Shown here: positions 7,370 to 15,565 of the stretch, piece after piece
Position numbering within the stretch: position 1 is the stretch's first letter
Layout of the letters: each line of letters starts with the position of its first letter
DNA from: GCA-2699365 sp036160955
GTDB lineage: Bacteria > Verrucomicrobiota > Verrucomicrobiia > Opitutales > Coraliomargaritaceae
Direction of reading: 5' to 3'
DNA length: 20,116 nucleotides
Assembly: GCA_036160955.1 (NCBI GenBank)
Contig: JAYYDJ010000092.1
Span: 1-20,116, forward strand
Notes under the pieces: model-generated
Databases searched by the model: none
The model's input: only the letters and a program-made list of their open reading frames with translations
Told to the model about the DNA's origin: nothing
Made by a program: the position numbers and the translations under genes

Positions 7370-9241
7370 CTAAGTTACTTCATCAAAAAGTGCAGCAATA
7401 CACTTTTTAAGTATAGATATTTTTATGGGTTTACTTAGATAGGCATCCATTCCTGCATCTAAACAACGGTCCCTATCCCCAGATAGAGCATTAGCAGTCA
7501 GTGCGATTATTTTAATAGACTTTGCCTTATTACCTGCTTCTCCATTACGAATCGCATGAGTTGCTTCAAAGCCATCCATTAGGGGCATCTGTAGATCCAT
7601 TAATATGAGATCACTAGACTGCTCGGACAATAAACTAATTAATTCTTTACCATTGTTACAAAATTGTGCCACACAACCCATGCGCTTTAGCATATAGCGG
7701 AGCAGGTGCTGATTTGCTAAATTATCTTCTGCTACAAGAACCTTTAATTTCAAGCTGTCATCGGGAGAATATACAGTGCCATCATTTTTAGTTAGAGATA
7801 AATTGGATTCAGACGATGCTTCTGATGATAGTACTTTTTCGCGATGAATGTTTACAATGACATCGAAAAAGAAGCTAGAACCAGATCCTAACTGACTCTT
7901 TACAGAAAGTTGCCCATTCATTGCACTGGCTAAACGTCGACTAATACTAAGCCCTAGTCCAGTACCTCCAAATCTGCGAGTGGTAGAAGAATCTGCCTGA
8001 GAAAATGGCTCAAATATAGTGTCTATCTCATTGGAATCTATACCTATGCCAGTATCTCTAATTTCAAACTCTAAGTGACTCTGAGATGATTGTTCCTCAT
8101 TGTCGCGCACTGAAGCCTTTAGAACGACGGATCCCTTATTGGTAAATTTAAATGCATTACCTAGAAGATTAATCAAAATCTGCCGGATACGCTTTTCGTC
8201 ACCTATTATGACTTCTGGAAGTGCATCGTCAAATTCATGTAATAAATCAATTTTTTTACTCGCTGCTTCTGCCTGAAATAACCGTAAAGTTTCATGCAAC
8301 AAATCATTTAAATTAAGCGCATGCATGTCTAAATCTAAACGACCAGATTCAATTTTTGAGAAGTCTAATATGTCACTAATTAAGAATAGTAGTGCTTCGC
8401 TACTAACTTGCAATGTATCAACAAAATCTCTCTGCTCTGCATTAAGTGGCGTCTCCGCAAGCATGTCAATAAAACCGATCACTCCATTCAACGGTGTTCT
8501 AATCTCATGACTCATCGTAGCCATAAAATCTGACTTTGCATGGTTAGCATGGTCTGCATCACGTGCGCTTTGACGCGCATGCTCAATAACCTGCTTCAAG
8601 CGACTATTCGCAACCTCCAGTTGAGACCGTGCTTTTTCCGCATCTTCCATCATGCTAAGCGCAATTTTACGGCCCTGCTTCAGTTCGTTCGCTTGGTCAA
8701 TTAAATCTTTATTAGCACTACTTAATTGATTCTTCGCAATACTCCATCGACGCTGCGTCTCGCTACTTTTCGATAAAATAATTCCAATCATAGAATTCAT
8801 CTTTTCAAATTCGATGAAATCATATCCTTGCTCTTGATTGGATGATGCTTCCAAAGACAATGTACTTTTTAAGCGATTCAAATTACGAACTAAACTATCT
8901 GCTAAATATTTAGATGCGATAATAGGGACAATTACACCTAAAAATCCAATAGTTGCGACTATCATTAATTCTGTATACAGCTCATGGCGCAAGTCATCAA
9001 GAAGGGCATATCCAGGATCCGAAGCATGCAGGTTTTTCAGATTGCCCGCCGTATCTGTATTAGAATTAATAAGATTTTGGTCCACTAGTGCGTTACGTTC
9101 TTGAGTATAGTTCTCAAAGGCACCGACGCACAACCATGCAGTAAATAACATAATTATAAGAGACATGGGAATACCAACCCAATTCCAAATAACTCGAGAA
9201 ATCGATTGTTTCGTACTCTGAATCTTTACAGATTTATTCAT
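7370..9241 (-). CDS. Membrane-bound hybrid sensor histidine kinase with receiver domain
   Basis: This 623-residue inner-membrane kinase autophosphorylates on a histidine and passes phosphate to its own receiver domain. Transmembrane helices lie at about 21-42 and 92-112, enclosing only ~50 periplasmic residues. A coiled coil follows at about 160-235. The HisKA domain has the H-box at 239-250 (His245 in MSHEIRTP). The HATPase_c domain shows an N-box (NLLGNAFKFTN, ~358-368), G1 (RDTGIG, 395-400), F-box (IFEPFSQAD) and G2 (RRFGGTGLGLS). The C-terminal receiver (~498-620) keeps Asp506, phosphoacceptor Asp549, Thr582 and Lys604. There is no Hpt or output domain, so a separate phosphotransfer protein is probably needed. 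Its start overlaps the previous gene by 8 nt, implying translational coupling. With so small a periplasmic loop, that upstream partner may be the sensor. Confidence 0.93.
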   Translation of the reverse strand: MNKSVKIQSTKQSISRVIWNWVGIPMSLIIMLFTAWLCVGAFENYTQERNALVDQNLINSNTDTAGNLKNLHASDPGYALLDDLRHELYTELMIVATIGFLGVIVPIIASKYLADSLVRNLNRLKSTLSLEASSNQEQGYDFIEFEKMNSMIGIILSKSSETQRRWSIAKNQLSSANKDLIDQANELKQGRKIALSMMEDAEKARSQLEVANSRLKQVIEHARQSARDADHANHAKSDFMATMSHEIRTPLNGVIGFIDMLAETPLNAEQRDFVDTLQVSSEALLFLISDILDFSKIESGRLDLDMHALNLNDLLHETLRLFQAEAASKKIDLLHEFDDALPEVIIGDEKRIRQILINLLGNAFKFTNKGSVVLKASVRDNEEQSSQSHLEFEIRDTGIGIDSNEIDTIFEPFSQADSSTTRRFGGTGLGLSISRRLASAMNGQLSVKSQLGSGSSFFFDVIVNIHREKVLSSEASSESNLSLTKNDGTVYSPDDSLKLKVLVAEDNLANQHLLRYMLKRMGCVAQFCNNGKELISLLSEQSSDLILMDLQMPLMDGFEATHAIRNGEAGNKAKSIKIIALTANALSGDRDRCLDAGMDAYLSKPIKISILKKCIAALFDEVT

Positions 9242-10034
9242 TTAGCGGCATCTCATTACTACTGTCACTGCTTTTTGAATCTACCTTGTAGCGTACTACT
9301 TGCCCTGATTCTATTAGTAAATCGTTTACTTCTGACTTTAAGGCGAGTATACGTGTTTCTCGACTGATCACGCCTTGACTATAACGATCGATTTCAGCAA
9401 CCATTAGTTGTCGCTCGTCACTGTCAACTACCTCACTTGGTGAATTGAATATAATTAATTCAACTGAATGACCATCAGTTATGATACGTCCGCTAATTAT
9501 TAAACGAAGAGTGATGTCACTGGGACCTACTGCATTGACCCTGATTACAGACTCGCCAGATTCAATTTTTAATTGTTCAAAAAATGAGTTTAATATATCG
9601 CTATCTATTTTAAGTAAGGAATTAAAATTCACGCCCTTCGTGTCAGAATTTTTTTCAATAGAGCATAAGTCATAGAAAACAGGACTAGCTCTTAGTAATT
9701 CCAAAGTAATAATATCAATTTCTGCGCAGCAAATTGAATGGCTTGAATAAATAGACTCAATTCGCCGCTTATGAGAGGAAATAATGTTCAAATATTTACC
9801 CTCCAAGGATTTTAATTGGTTACCTAAATAACGGTCACGAATAATAAATAAGGTGACAACTAATGAAGCAAACACTGAAAGAACCGTATCTTCAAAGTTG
9901 GATAAATTAAATCCAGAAAGAACAGTCTTTGATATTAAAAATACACCAATTAAAATCGAAGCGAATATGAATATTCGATTCGGATAGGAAGAGGAACGCT
10001 CAGGCACAAGGTTAGTAGTGTCATTTAAATTCAT
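9234..10034 (-). CDS. Two-TM membrane protein with PAS-like domain, probable partner of the hybrid kinase
   Basis: I do not recognise a named family for this 266-residue protein. Two predicted transmembrane helices (about 21-38 and 48-66) are joined by a very short loop, so nearly everything else is cytoplasmic. A basic coiled-coil-like stretch (67-95) follows. Residues ~100-215 have the alternating pattern of a PAS fold: ELLRASPVFYDLC, then NAVGPSDITLRLIISGRIITDG and VELIIFN. The tail ALKSEVNDLLIESGQ (231-245), followed by VVRYKV, resembles the helix I associate with PAS linkers in sensor kinases (ALKREVNxLLxExGRPPRY style). That is a recollection, not a search result. It has no kinase or receiver residues. 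Its stop codon overlaps the start of the hybrid kinase within ATGAATAA. I infer that it senses a signal for, or docks onto, that kinase. Confidence 0.6.
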   Translation of the reverse strand: MNLNDTTNLVPERSSSYPNRIFIFASILIGVFLISKTVLSGFNLSNFEDTVLSVFASLVVTLFIIRDRYLGNQLKSLEGKYLNIISSHKRRIESIYSSHSICCAEIDIITLELLRASPVFYDLCSIEKNSDTKGVNFNSLLKIDSDILNSFFEQLKIESGESVIRVNAVGPSDITLRLIISGRIITDGHSVELIIFNSPSEVVDSDERQLMVAEIDRYSQGVISRETRILALKSEVNDLLIESGQVVRYKVDSKSSDSSNEMPLNE

Positions 10035-10112
10035 TAATATATAACTAAGATATTCACATTTTCTTTTTACTTAAGAAAGATACCCTAGAAAAGTTGAGAA
10101 ATATGCACCCTA

Positions 10113-10487
10113 TTAAATCGAGCTTACATCGATTTCGTTGGCATCTTTCCAAAGATGATCGAGATTATAATAACTGCGTATACTATCAGTTTGTAAGTGT
10201 ACCATGAAGTCAAAGGCGTCTACAATCACCCAACCACTATTAGTATTGCGGTCCTCTCCTATAAGAAAAACACCAGCCGTCTTTAGTGCACCATCGAGAT
10301 CTGATTTGATTGCTTTAAGATGAGGATCGGAAGTTCCAGTAGCTAAAATAATATAATCGGTAATAGAAGAAATATCACTAACATCTAATAAGCGGATGTT
10401 TTCTGCCTTCTTATCTTTCAGAGCATTTAGCGCACTATCAAGTTCTGTAGATAATGGGTTTGTGCTATTTAGTCGTGATATTGGCAT
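10113..10487 (-). CDS. rsfS: Ribosome silencing factor RsfS
   Basis: RsfS binds ribosomal protein L14 on the 50S subunit and blocks joining of the subunits when nutrients are scarce. The protein is 124 residues, within the usual range, and belongs to the Oligomerisation/DUF143 family. Typical segments are KKAENIRLLDVSDISSITDYIILATGTSDPHLKAI, then GEDRNTNSGWVIVDAFDFMVHLQTDSIRSYYNLDHLW, with the expected WVxxDxxxxxVHxF-like pattern in slightly altered form. It starts 11 nt after nadD, the classic genomic neighbour of rsfS, so the two are surely co-transcribed. No Shine-Dalgarno precedes the ATG. Confidence 0.95.
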   Translation of the reverse strand: MPISRLNSTNPLSTELDSALNALKDKKAENIRLLDVSDISSITDYIILATGTSDPHLKAIKSDLDGALKTAGVFLIGEDRNTNSGWVIVDAFDFMVHLQTDSIRSYYNLDHLWKDANEIDVSSI

Positions 10488-10498
10488 AATGTTGTTGA

Positions 10499-11092
10499 TT
10501 ATTTATACAGAGACTCTTGTGAAATAAAAGCCTGAACTGACTGCGGAACTCTACCGATAATACTCTTCCCATTTCTTCTATCTTCACGAATAGAACTCGA
10601 ACTTTCACTAGATAGCGGCATTTCGACATGTATAAATTCCACAGATACTTTCGGTTTTTTTTCTAGTGAGAAGTTTGGACGAGCTATAACTATAAAGTTT
10701 ATAATTCTAGCTAAACTATCAATGTCACGCCATCTATCTAGTTGTACAAATTGATCTGCCCCTAAAACCCAAAATAAAGTATTGCTTGGGTACCTTGCCA
10801 TAAAGTTACGCACACAATCTATTGTGTAACTGATACCACCCAGAGCTATTGCGCTTGAATCCACACTAAATCGCGGTTGCTTACTAGTGGCTAGTTCTAG
10901 CATTTTCAATCGATCTGCATCGCTAGCTATTGGACCATTTTTTTTCAATGGAGAATGCGCAGATGGTAAAAAAATCAACTGGTCAACACAACCATGCCCT
11001 AAAACAGTTTCTGCAATGTCAACATGGGTATTATGGACAGGATCAAAGGATCCGCCATATAATGCGATTCGTTTACCTTTTAGTAGGACCAT
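10499..11092 (-). CDS. nadD: Nicotinate-nucleotide adenylyltransferase
   Basis: NadD transfers AMP from ATP to nicotinate mononucleotide, giving deamido-NAD, the step before NAD synthetase, in the cytoplasm. The 197-residue protein has the nucleotidyltransferase signature GGSFDPVHNTH (13-23), with the HxxH-type phosphate-binding site in altered form (H20, H23). It also has LPSAHSPLKK, a GADQF motif (111-115) that contacts the nicotinate ring, and the late SSSSIRE (164-170) equivalent of ISSTxIR. It is the first gene of the minus-strand run and is divergent from the exoD-like gene across a 77-bp AT-rich gap. It precedes rsfS by 11 nt. Confidence 0.95.
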   Translation of the reverse strand: MVLLKGKRIALYGGSFDPVHNTHVDIAETVLGHGCVDQLIFLPSAHSPLKKNGPIASDADRLKMLELATSKQPRFSVDSSAIALGGISYTIDCVRNFMARYPSNTLFWVLGADQFVQLDRWRDIDSLARIINFIVIARPNFSLEKKPKVSVEFIHVEMPLSSESSSSIREDRRNGKSIIGRVPQSVQAFISQESLYK

Positions 11093-11169
11093 AGATACTT
11101 ATGAAATAGAATAATTATTTACATTATTATGAATAGAGACATCTACAATATAGTTTTATTCTATTTGTA
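11093..11169. promoter_or_regulatory. Divergent promoter region between nadD and the exoD-like gene
   Basis: These 77 bases separate two genes that point away from each other, so both promoters should lie here. The segment is almost entirely A and T. A TATAGT at 11149-11154 could be a -10 element for the rightward gene. A TTTACA at 11118-11123 is too far from it to be a matched -35. I cannot assign a confident promoter for nadD. No clear operator repeat was seen. Confidence 0.35.
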
Positions 11170-11820
11170 ATGTGCAATATACTAAACAATACACAGCATA
11201 CTTTAACTGAAGAGCTTAAGCAATTACTTCAAAATAATACAGGCGAACTGAGTATCGGCGACATATGCTCTGCAATCAATGATAAAGGATTCGGCTTACT
11301 ACTAATTATCCTATCTCTACCTAGCGCATTACCTATTCCTGCACCAGGTTACAGCACTCCGTTTGGAATAGCTATAGCGCTAATAGGAATACAAATGCTT
11401 GGTGGGGGGCGCACTATATGGTTACCAAAAAAAATAAATGCATTTAAAATTAAGTCGTCTGTCGCATCAAAGATGATTCAAGTTGGGACTCGATTCATCC
11501 TGGAATTAGAGCGATTTATCCGCCCTCGTATACATGCTGTGTACTCAGGTGTAGGGTACACTCTAGCTGCGCTGCTCATTATCATCATGGCTTTACTTAT
11601 GATTCTACCCATTCCGCTTACCAACACATTTCCAGCTATGGTAATCTTCTTAATTGGAGTTGGTTTAACTGAAAAAGACGGCTTATTCGGCATAATTGCC
11701 TATAGCATAGGAATATGTGCAGTAACTTTATATGTATTAATTATTTACACACTAGTCACGCGAGGACTGCCAGCTGTAGAAGGAATTAGAGACTGGTTAA
11801 CGAATGTATTTAGTCTTTAA
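11170..11820 (+). CDS. ExoD family integral membrane protein
   Basis: This 216-residue protein fits the ExoD family (Pfam ExoD), named after a rhizobial gene whose mutation affects exopolysaccharide and alkali sensitivity. The biochemical function is not known. A soluble N-terminal segment (1-40) with the family's LSIGDICSAINDKGFGLLLIILSLPSALPIPAPGYSTPFG section is followed by hydrophobic helices around 39-58, 64-78, 127-148, 152-167 and 172-195. The repeated PIPAPG and PIPLTNTFPA proline motifs are typical. It is a single plus-strand gene between divergent nadD and convergent cysI. Its TAA (11818-11820) touches the cysI stop codon with no base between. No Shine-Dalgarno is visible. Confidence 0.85.
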   Translation: MCNILNNTQHTLTEELKQLLQNNTGELSIGDICSAINDKGFGLLLIILSLPSALPIPAPGYSTPFGIAIALIGIQMLGGGRTIWLPKKINAFKIKSSVASKMIQVGTRFILELERFIRPRIHAVYSGVGYTLAALLIIIMALLMILPIPLTNTFPAMVIFLIGVGLTEKDGLFGIIAYSIGICAVTLYVLIIYTLVTRGLPAVEGIRDWLTNVFSL

Positions 11821-13575
11821 TTACTTAGAGCTCACCTCACCTAAATCTTTGTGGAAGCGATTTCCTGCGCTGGTAGCTAAAACATAACCTTTACGTATCG
11901 TAAAATCTCCAAACCGCTCACCATCTTCGCGATACTTAGCATAATCAAAAAGTATTGGCTTCAAAATATTAATAATTTCTTCGTGTGTTAACGAAGCACG
12001 AAAAAGTTTATTTAAACGAGTGCCATCAAAGCCTGCACCAAGATATAAATTATATTTTCCAGGCACTTTTCCTACTAAACCTATCTCACCTAGATAAGGA
12101 CGCCCACAGCCGTTGGGGCAGCCTGTAGAGCGTATGATAATTTCATCGTTACTGAGTCCAGCCTCCTCTAACGTGCCCTCTAAGTCGCTTACCAAATTTG
12201 GCAAATAACGCTCAGACTCAGCAAGAGCTAGACCGCAAGTAGGTAATGAAACACAGGAGATCTGGCTTCTGCGCATACCAGAAGCGCTCTTGTAGGAATC
12301 TAAACCATACTTATCGACTAAGGCATCTATAGATTCCCTATTTTCCGAAGAGATATTAGCGAGTATTACATTTTGATTCGGGGTGAGACGAAATTCACAA
12401 AAACCACTCTTAGCTATGTGGCGCATCCCTGTTTTAAGTTTAGCTTTTTCAGTATCAATAATACGTCCACCCTCTATAAATAAGCCCAAATTCCACTTTT
12501 TATTACTGCCTTTAACCCAGCCATAGCGGTCACCATTTCCTTCGAAATTTACTGTTCTAGCATCATCAAGCTTGTAACCGAGTCGACTTTCTAATTCAGA
12601 ACGAATCTTATCTACACCATGATCTTCGACTGTGTATTTAAATCTTGCATGCGCACGGTCAACACGATCACCCCAATCACGCTGTATGGATACAATTTTC
12701 TCTGCAACATCAACAACCTGGTCAGGTAGAGCAAATGCCATGATGTCAGCTAATCTGGGAAATGTTTTTTCGTTGCCGTGCGTCATTCCCATGCCCCCAC
12801 CTACGGTTACATTAAAGCCAACCAATACACCTTTTTCAATTACAGCAATGAAACCTAAACAATGCGCATAAACGTCGACATCATTTTGAGGCGGTATTGC
12901 AATCGCAATTTTGAATTTTCTCGGTAGGTAAGTACTTCCATATAGCGGTTCAACCTCATCACCACCCATATCAAGTGATCTCGGTTTCATAGAGGCGATC
13001 ATTTTGCCATCCAACCACATCTCGGAAAATGCTGACGTCTGAGGCTTCAGGTAAGCATCTATTTTATCAGCTATATCTTGCACTTGCGAATGCACTTCAG
13101 TCTGTATCGGATTTGGAGATGCCATTGTATTACGATTCACATCGCCACAACCAGCCAGAGAAGACATTGCCACTTCAGTGGTACGCTGAATAACATTTTT
13201 CAAATTACTCTTCAAAATACCATGTAATTGGTACGCTTGCCGAGTAGTCAGCTTAATAGTATCAAAGGAGCAATAAGTAGCCAATTCGTCCATCACTAGC
13301 CACTGCTCAGGAGTACTCACTCCTCCCGGCACACCGATACGGCATAAAAAACTATATGCCTTATCTAGCTTCTGCTTACGACGCTCGTTGCGAACGTCAC
13401 GGTTATCTTGTTGATAAAGACCATGAAATTTAGTTAATTGTTGATCATCGGATGCTATAGAGCCAGTTGAAACGTTCGCAATACTCTCTAATATAGTACC
13501 ACGTAGGTGCTGACTAGCGGCCTTAATACCCTCATTTTTGTGAAGTTTCGGCGCAGACTGACTATCGGATATCAT
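11821..13575 (-). CDS. cysI: Assimilatory NADPH-sulfite reductase, hemoprotein (beta) subunit
   Basis: CysI reduces sulfite to sulfide with six electrons, using siroheme coupled to a [4Fe-4S] cluster. It acts in the cytoplasm as the catalytic part of the CysJ-CysI complex in sulfate assimilation. The 584-residue length fits (E. coli 570). Cluster ligands are Cys441 and Cys447 (CVSLPTC) and Cys486 and Cys490 (CPNGC). Siroheme/sulfite-binding basic residues lie in the RIGVPGG, KLTTRQAYQLHGI and RNTMASP regions. Two sulfite-reductase half repeats are visible (N-terminal SiR ferredoxin-like ~55-130, then ~330-420). It is divergent from cysJ, its partner, unlike the cysJ-cysI tandem of E. coli. 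It converges with the exoD-like gene. The start has no Shine-Dalgarno. Confidence 0.96.
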   Translation of the reverse strand: MISDSQSAPKLHKNEGIKAASQHLRGTILESIANVSTGSIASDDQQLTKFHGLYQQDNRDVRNERRKQKLDKAYSFLCRIGVPGGVSTPEQWLVMDELATYCSFDTIKLTTRQAYQLHGILKSNLKNVIQRTTEVAMSSLAGCGDVNRNTMASPNPIQTEVHSQVQDIADKIDAYLKPQTSAFSEMWLDGKMIASMKPRSLDMGGDEVEPLYGSTYLPRKFKIAIAIPPQNDVDVYAHCLGFIAVIEKGVLVGFNVTVGGGMGMTHGNEKTFPRLADIMAFALPDQVVDVAEKIVSIQRDWGDRVDRAHARFKYTVEDHGVDKIRSELESRLGYKLDDARTVNFEGNGDRYGWVKGSNKKWNLGLFIEGGRIIDTEKAKLKTGMRHIAKSGFCEFRLTPNQNVILANISSENRESIDALVDKYGLDSYKSASGMRRSQISCVSLPTCGLALAESERYLPNLVSDLEGTLEEAGLSNDEIIIRSTGCPNGCGRPYLGEIGLVGKVPGKYNLYLGAGFDGTRLNKLFRASLTHEEIINILKPILFDYAKYREDGERFGDFTIRKGYVLATSAGNRFHKDLGEVSSK

Positions 13576-13773
13576 AAAAGTTAAGATGAGTTGAAAAAAA
13601 TACCTTTAGTATAATAGTACTATATATTGTTGCATGCAAATAATTAGCTTTAAAATTGACTCATTTCTTAGGTTTGTCACTCAAAAACCTATGATACACA
13701 TTTTTTAATACTTATTTCTAGCTACAGCTACGTTTTTATTGTTTAATAATTATAATTTAACGATCATTTCATT
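13576..13773. promoter_or_regulatory. Divergent cysI/cysJ control region with inverted repeats
   Basis: This 198-bp AT-rich region drives both sulfite reductase genes. Three symmetric elements stand out: ATAGTACTAT (13614-13623), TTGCATGCAA (13630-13639), and TAGGTTT (13669-13675) paired with AAACCTA (13685-13691) across nine bases. For cysJ there is a perfect TATAAT at 13751-13756, only 17 bases before its start codon, with no convincing -35. For cysI a TATACT lies on the minus strand at 13613-13608, next to the first palindrome. The repeats are candidate operators for a shared sulfur or redox regulator. No regulator gene is in the window, and no riboswitch was recognised. Confidence 0.5.
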
Positions 13774-15552
13774 TTGTCTAACATAGATCCATTACAGCCT
13801 TCTTCGCCACTCTCCGAGGAGCAATCTAAGGTATTTAATAAGCTGTTGCCTACTTTGGAAGGTAATCAACTGCAGTGGATTGTAGATTATCTAAGCAATC
13901 TACGAAATAATGTTCCGGTAGGTTCGGCTAAACCAGAGTTAGTCGTTCTTTTTGGTTCAGAATCTGGCAACGCAGAAGCACTAGCAGAACAATCGGTTAA
14001 AGCTGCAAAAAAAAGTGGTTTTAAGGCAAAGGCATTAAGTATGGCTGATATAAAGCCGGCAAAGTTGTCTACTTTTCACAACTTGCTAGTTATTATCAGT
14101 ACTTGGGGCGAAGGAGATCCACCCGAAAGTGCAATTGAGTTTTATGAAGAATTTACTACCGATGAAAATCTAAGTCTAAAAGGCGTGAACTATTCCGTGC
14201 TTGGATTAGGCGATACCAGTTATGAGCATTTTTGTAAAATGGGCAAAGATTTTGATAGTCGCCTAGAGGTATTGGGTGCTACTCGAGTCAATGATCGTAA
14301 GGATTGTGATGTTGATTATGATGATGACTACGAGCTATGGATTGAAAGTAGTCTCGCAGCGCTATCAAAAATTGCTGGTTCCAGTAGCAAACCCACCGCT
14401 CATAAACCTGACTTTTTATCCTCGGCACCAAAAGTACCCTATTCAAGAAAAAATCCATTTCCTGCAAAACTTAAAGAGCGAGTATTACTCAACGGCAAAG
14501 GATCCGCTAAAGAAACAATCCATCTAGAACTGAACCTAGCTGGATCAGGTATGGATTACAGCGTCGGTGACGCTCTTGCTGTATTACCTCATAATGCCGA
14601 AGATGTAGTTCATTCAATCATTGAAATCACTAAACTTAATCCTGATGAAATAGTCTCACTTAAAAGCGGTGAGTTTTCTGTTCGCGATGCATTAACAAGC
14701 CATCTTGATATTACAGCTATATCCAAGCCAGTGCTAACTCGTTACAATGAGTTTGCGCAAAACAAAGAGCTCGATATACTTATTAATGATAAGGATAAGT
14801 TGAGTGCCTACACATTTGGTAGGCAAATCATTGATGTGTTGATTGACTTTCCTGCAAAAAATATCGATGCGCAACAATTAGTATGTATCATGCGCAAGTT
14901 ACCGCCGCGATTATATTCAATCGCTTCAAGCCCTAAAGCTCACCAAGGAGAAGTACACTTAACTGTCGGAGTTGTTCGCTACAACACTGCAGGGAGGGAG
15001 CGCAAAGGTGTGTGTTCTTCTTTCCTGGCAGACATGGTAGAATCTGGACATACAGTCGATGTTTACGTATCACCAAATAAAAAATTTAGGTTACCTGATA
15101 ATCCGCACACTCCAATTATCATGGTTGGCCCAGGCACTGGAATAGCGCCATTTCGTGCATTCATAGAAGAACGTGCAGAACAAGATGAGGTCGGTAAAAG
15201 CTGGTTATTCTTTGGCGATCAACACTATTTAACTGATTTTCTATACCAAAGTGAAATTCAAGAGTATCTAGATGATGGTGTATTGTCTAAACTCGATGTT
15301 GCATTTTCTCGCGATCAAGCAGAAAAAGTTTATGTTCAAGATAAAATGCTAGAAAATGCTACTGAACTCTACCAATGGTTAGAAGCAGGTGCAGTTTTTT
15401 ATGTCTGTGGAGATGCTAGTCGCATGGCACATGATGTCGACGCCGTCCTACATACTATAATAAAAAATGAGGGTAAAATGGATACCAAAGAAGCTGAGGA
15501 TTACGTCAAAAGTATGAAGTCGGAAAATAGATACTTAAGGGACGTTTATTAA
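13774..15552 (+). CDS. cysJ: NADPH-sulfite reductase flavoprotein (alpha) subunit
   Basis: CysJ passes electrons from NADPH through FAD and FMN to CysI for sulfite reduction. At 592 residues it is close to E. coli CysJ (599). An N-terminal helical segment is followed by a flavodoxin domain (~56-200) with FMN loop GSESGNAE (61-68), STWGEGDPP and GLGDTSYEHFC. Next is the FAD-binding/connecting domain (~225-440), with PPRLYSIASSP and KGVCSSFLAD. The NADPH-binding domain has MVGPGTGIAPFRAFIEER and VYVCGD-like FYVCGDASRMA. The terminal RYLRDVY is characteristic of the family. The start must be TTG at 13774: an in-frame stop lies 19-21 bases upstream, and the first ATG is inside the flavodoxin domain. 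There is no Shine-Dalgarno, and a TATAAT sits 17 bases upstream, so the mRNA may be nearly leaderless. Confidence 0.95.
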   Translation: MSNIDPLQPSSPLSEEQSKVFNKLLPTLEGNQLQWIVDYLSNLRNNVPVGSAKPELVVLFGSESGNAEALAEQSVKAAKKSGFKAKALSMADIKPAKLSTFHNLLVIISTWGEGDPPESAIEFYEEFTTDENLSLKGVNYSVLGLGDTSYEHFCKMGKDFDSRLEVLGATRVNDRKDCDVDYDDDYELWIESSLAALSKIAGSSSKPTAHKPDFLSSAPKVPYSRKNPFPAKLKERVLLNGKGSAKETIHLELNLAGSGMDYSVGDALAVLPHNAEDVVHSIIEITKLNPDEIVSLKSGEFSVRDALTSHLDITAISKPVLTRYNEFAQNKELDILINDKDKLSAYTFGRQIIDVLIDFPAKNIDAQQLVCIMRKLPPRLYSIASSPKAHQGEVHLTVGVVRYNTAGRERKGVCSSFLADMVESGHTVDVYVSPNKKFRLPDNPHTPIIMVGPGTGIAPFRAFIEERAEQDEVGKSWLFFGDQHYLTDFLYQSEIQEYLDDGVLSKLDVAFSRDQAEKVYVQDKMLENATELYQWLEAGAVFYVCGDASRMAHDVDAVLHTIIKNEGKMDTKEAEDYVKSMKSENRYLRDVY

Positions 15553-15565
15553 ATAGATCTATCGA

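Noticed and set aside
10060..10078. TTTCTT/AAGAAA inverted repeat between rsfS and the 266-aa gene as terminator
   Set aside because: It is only six AT-dominated pairs with no T tract on the minus strand. Probably chance.
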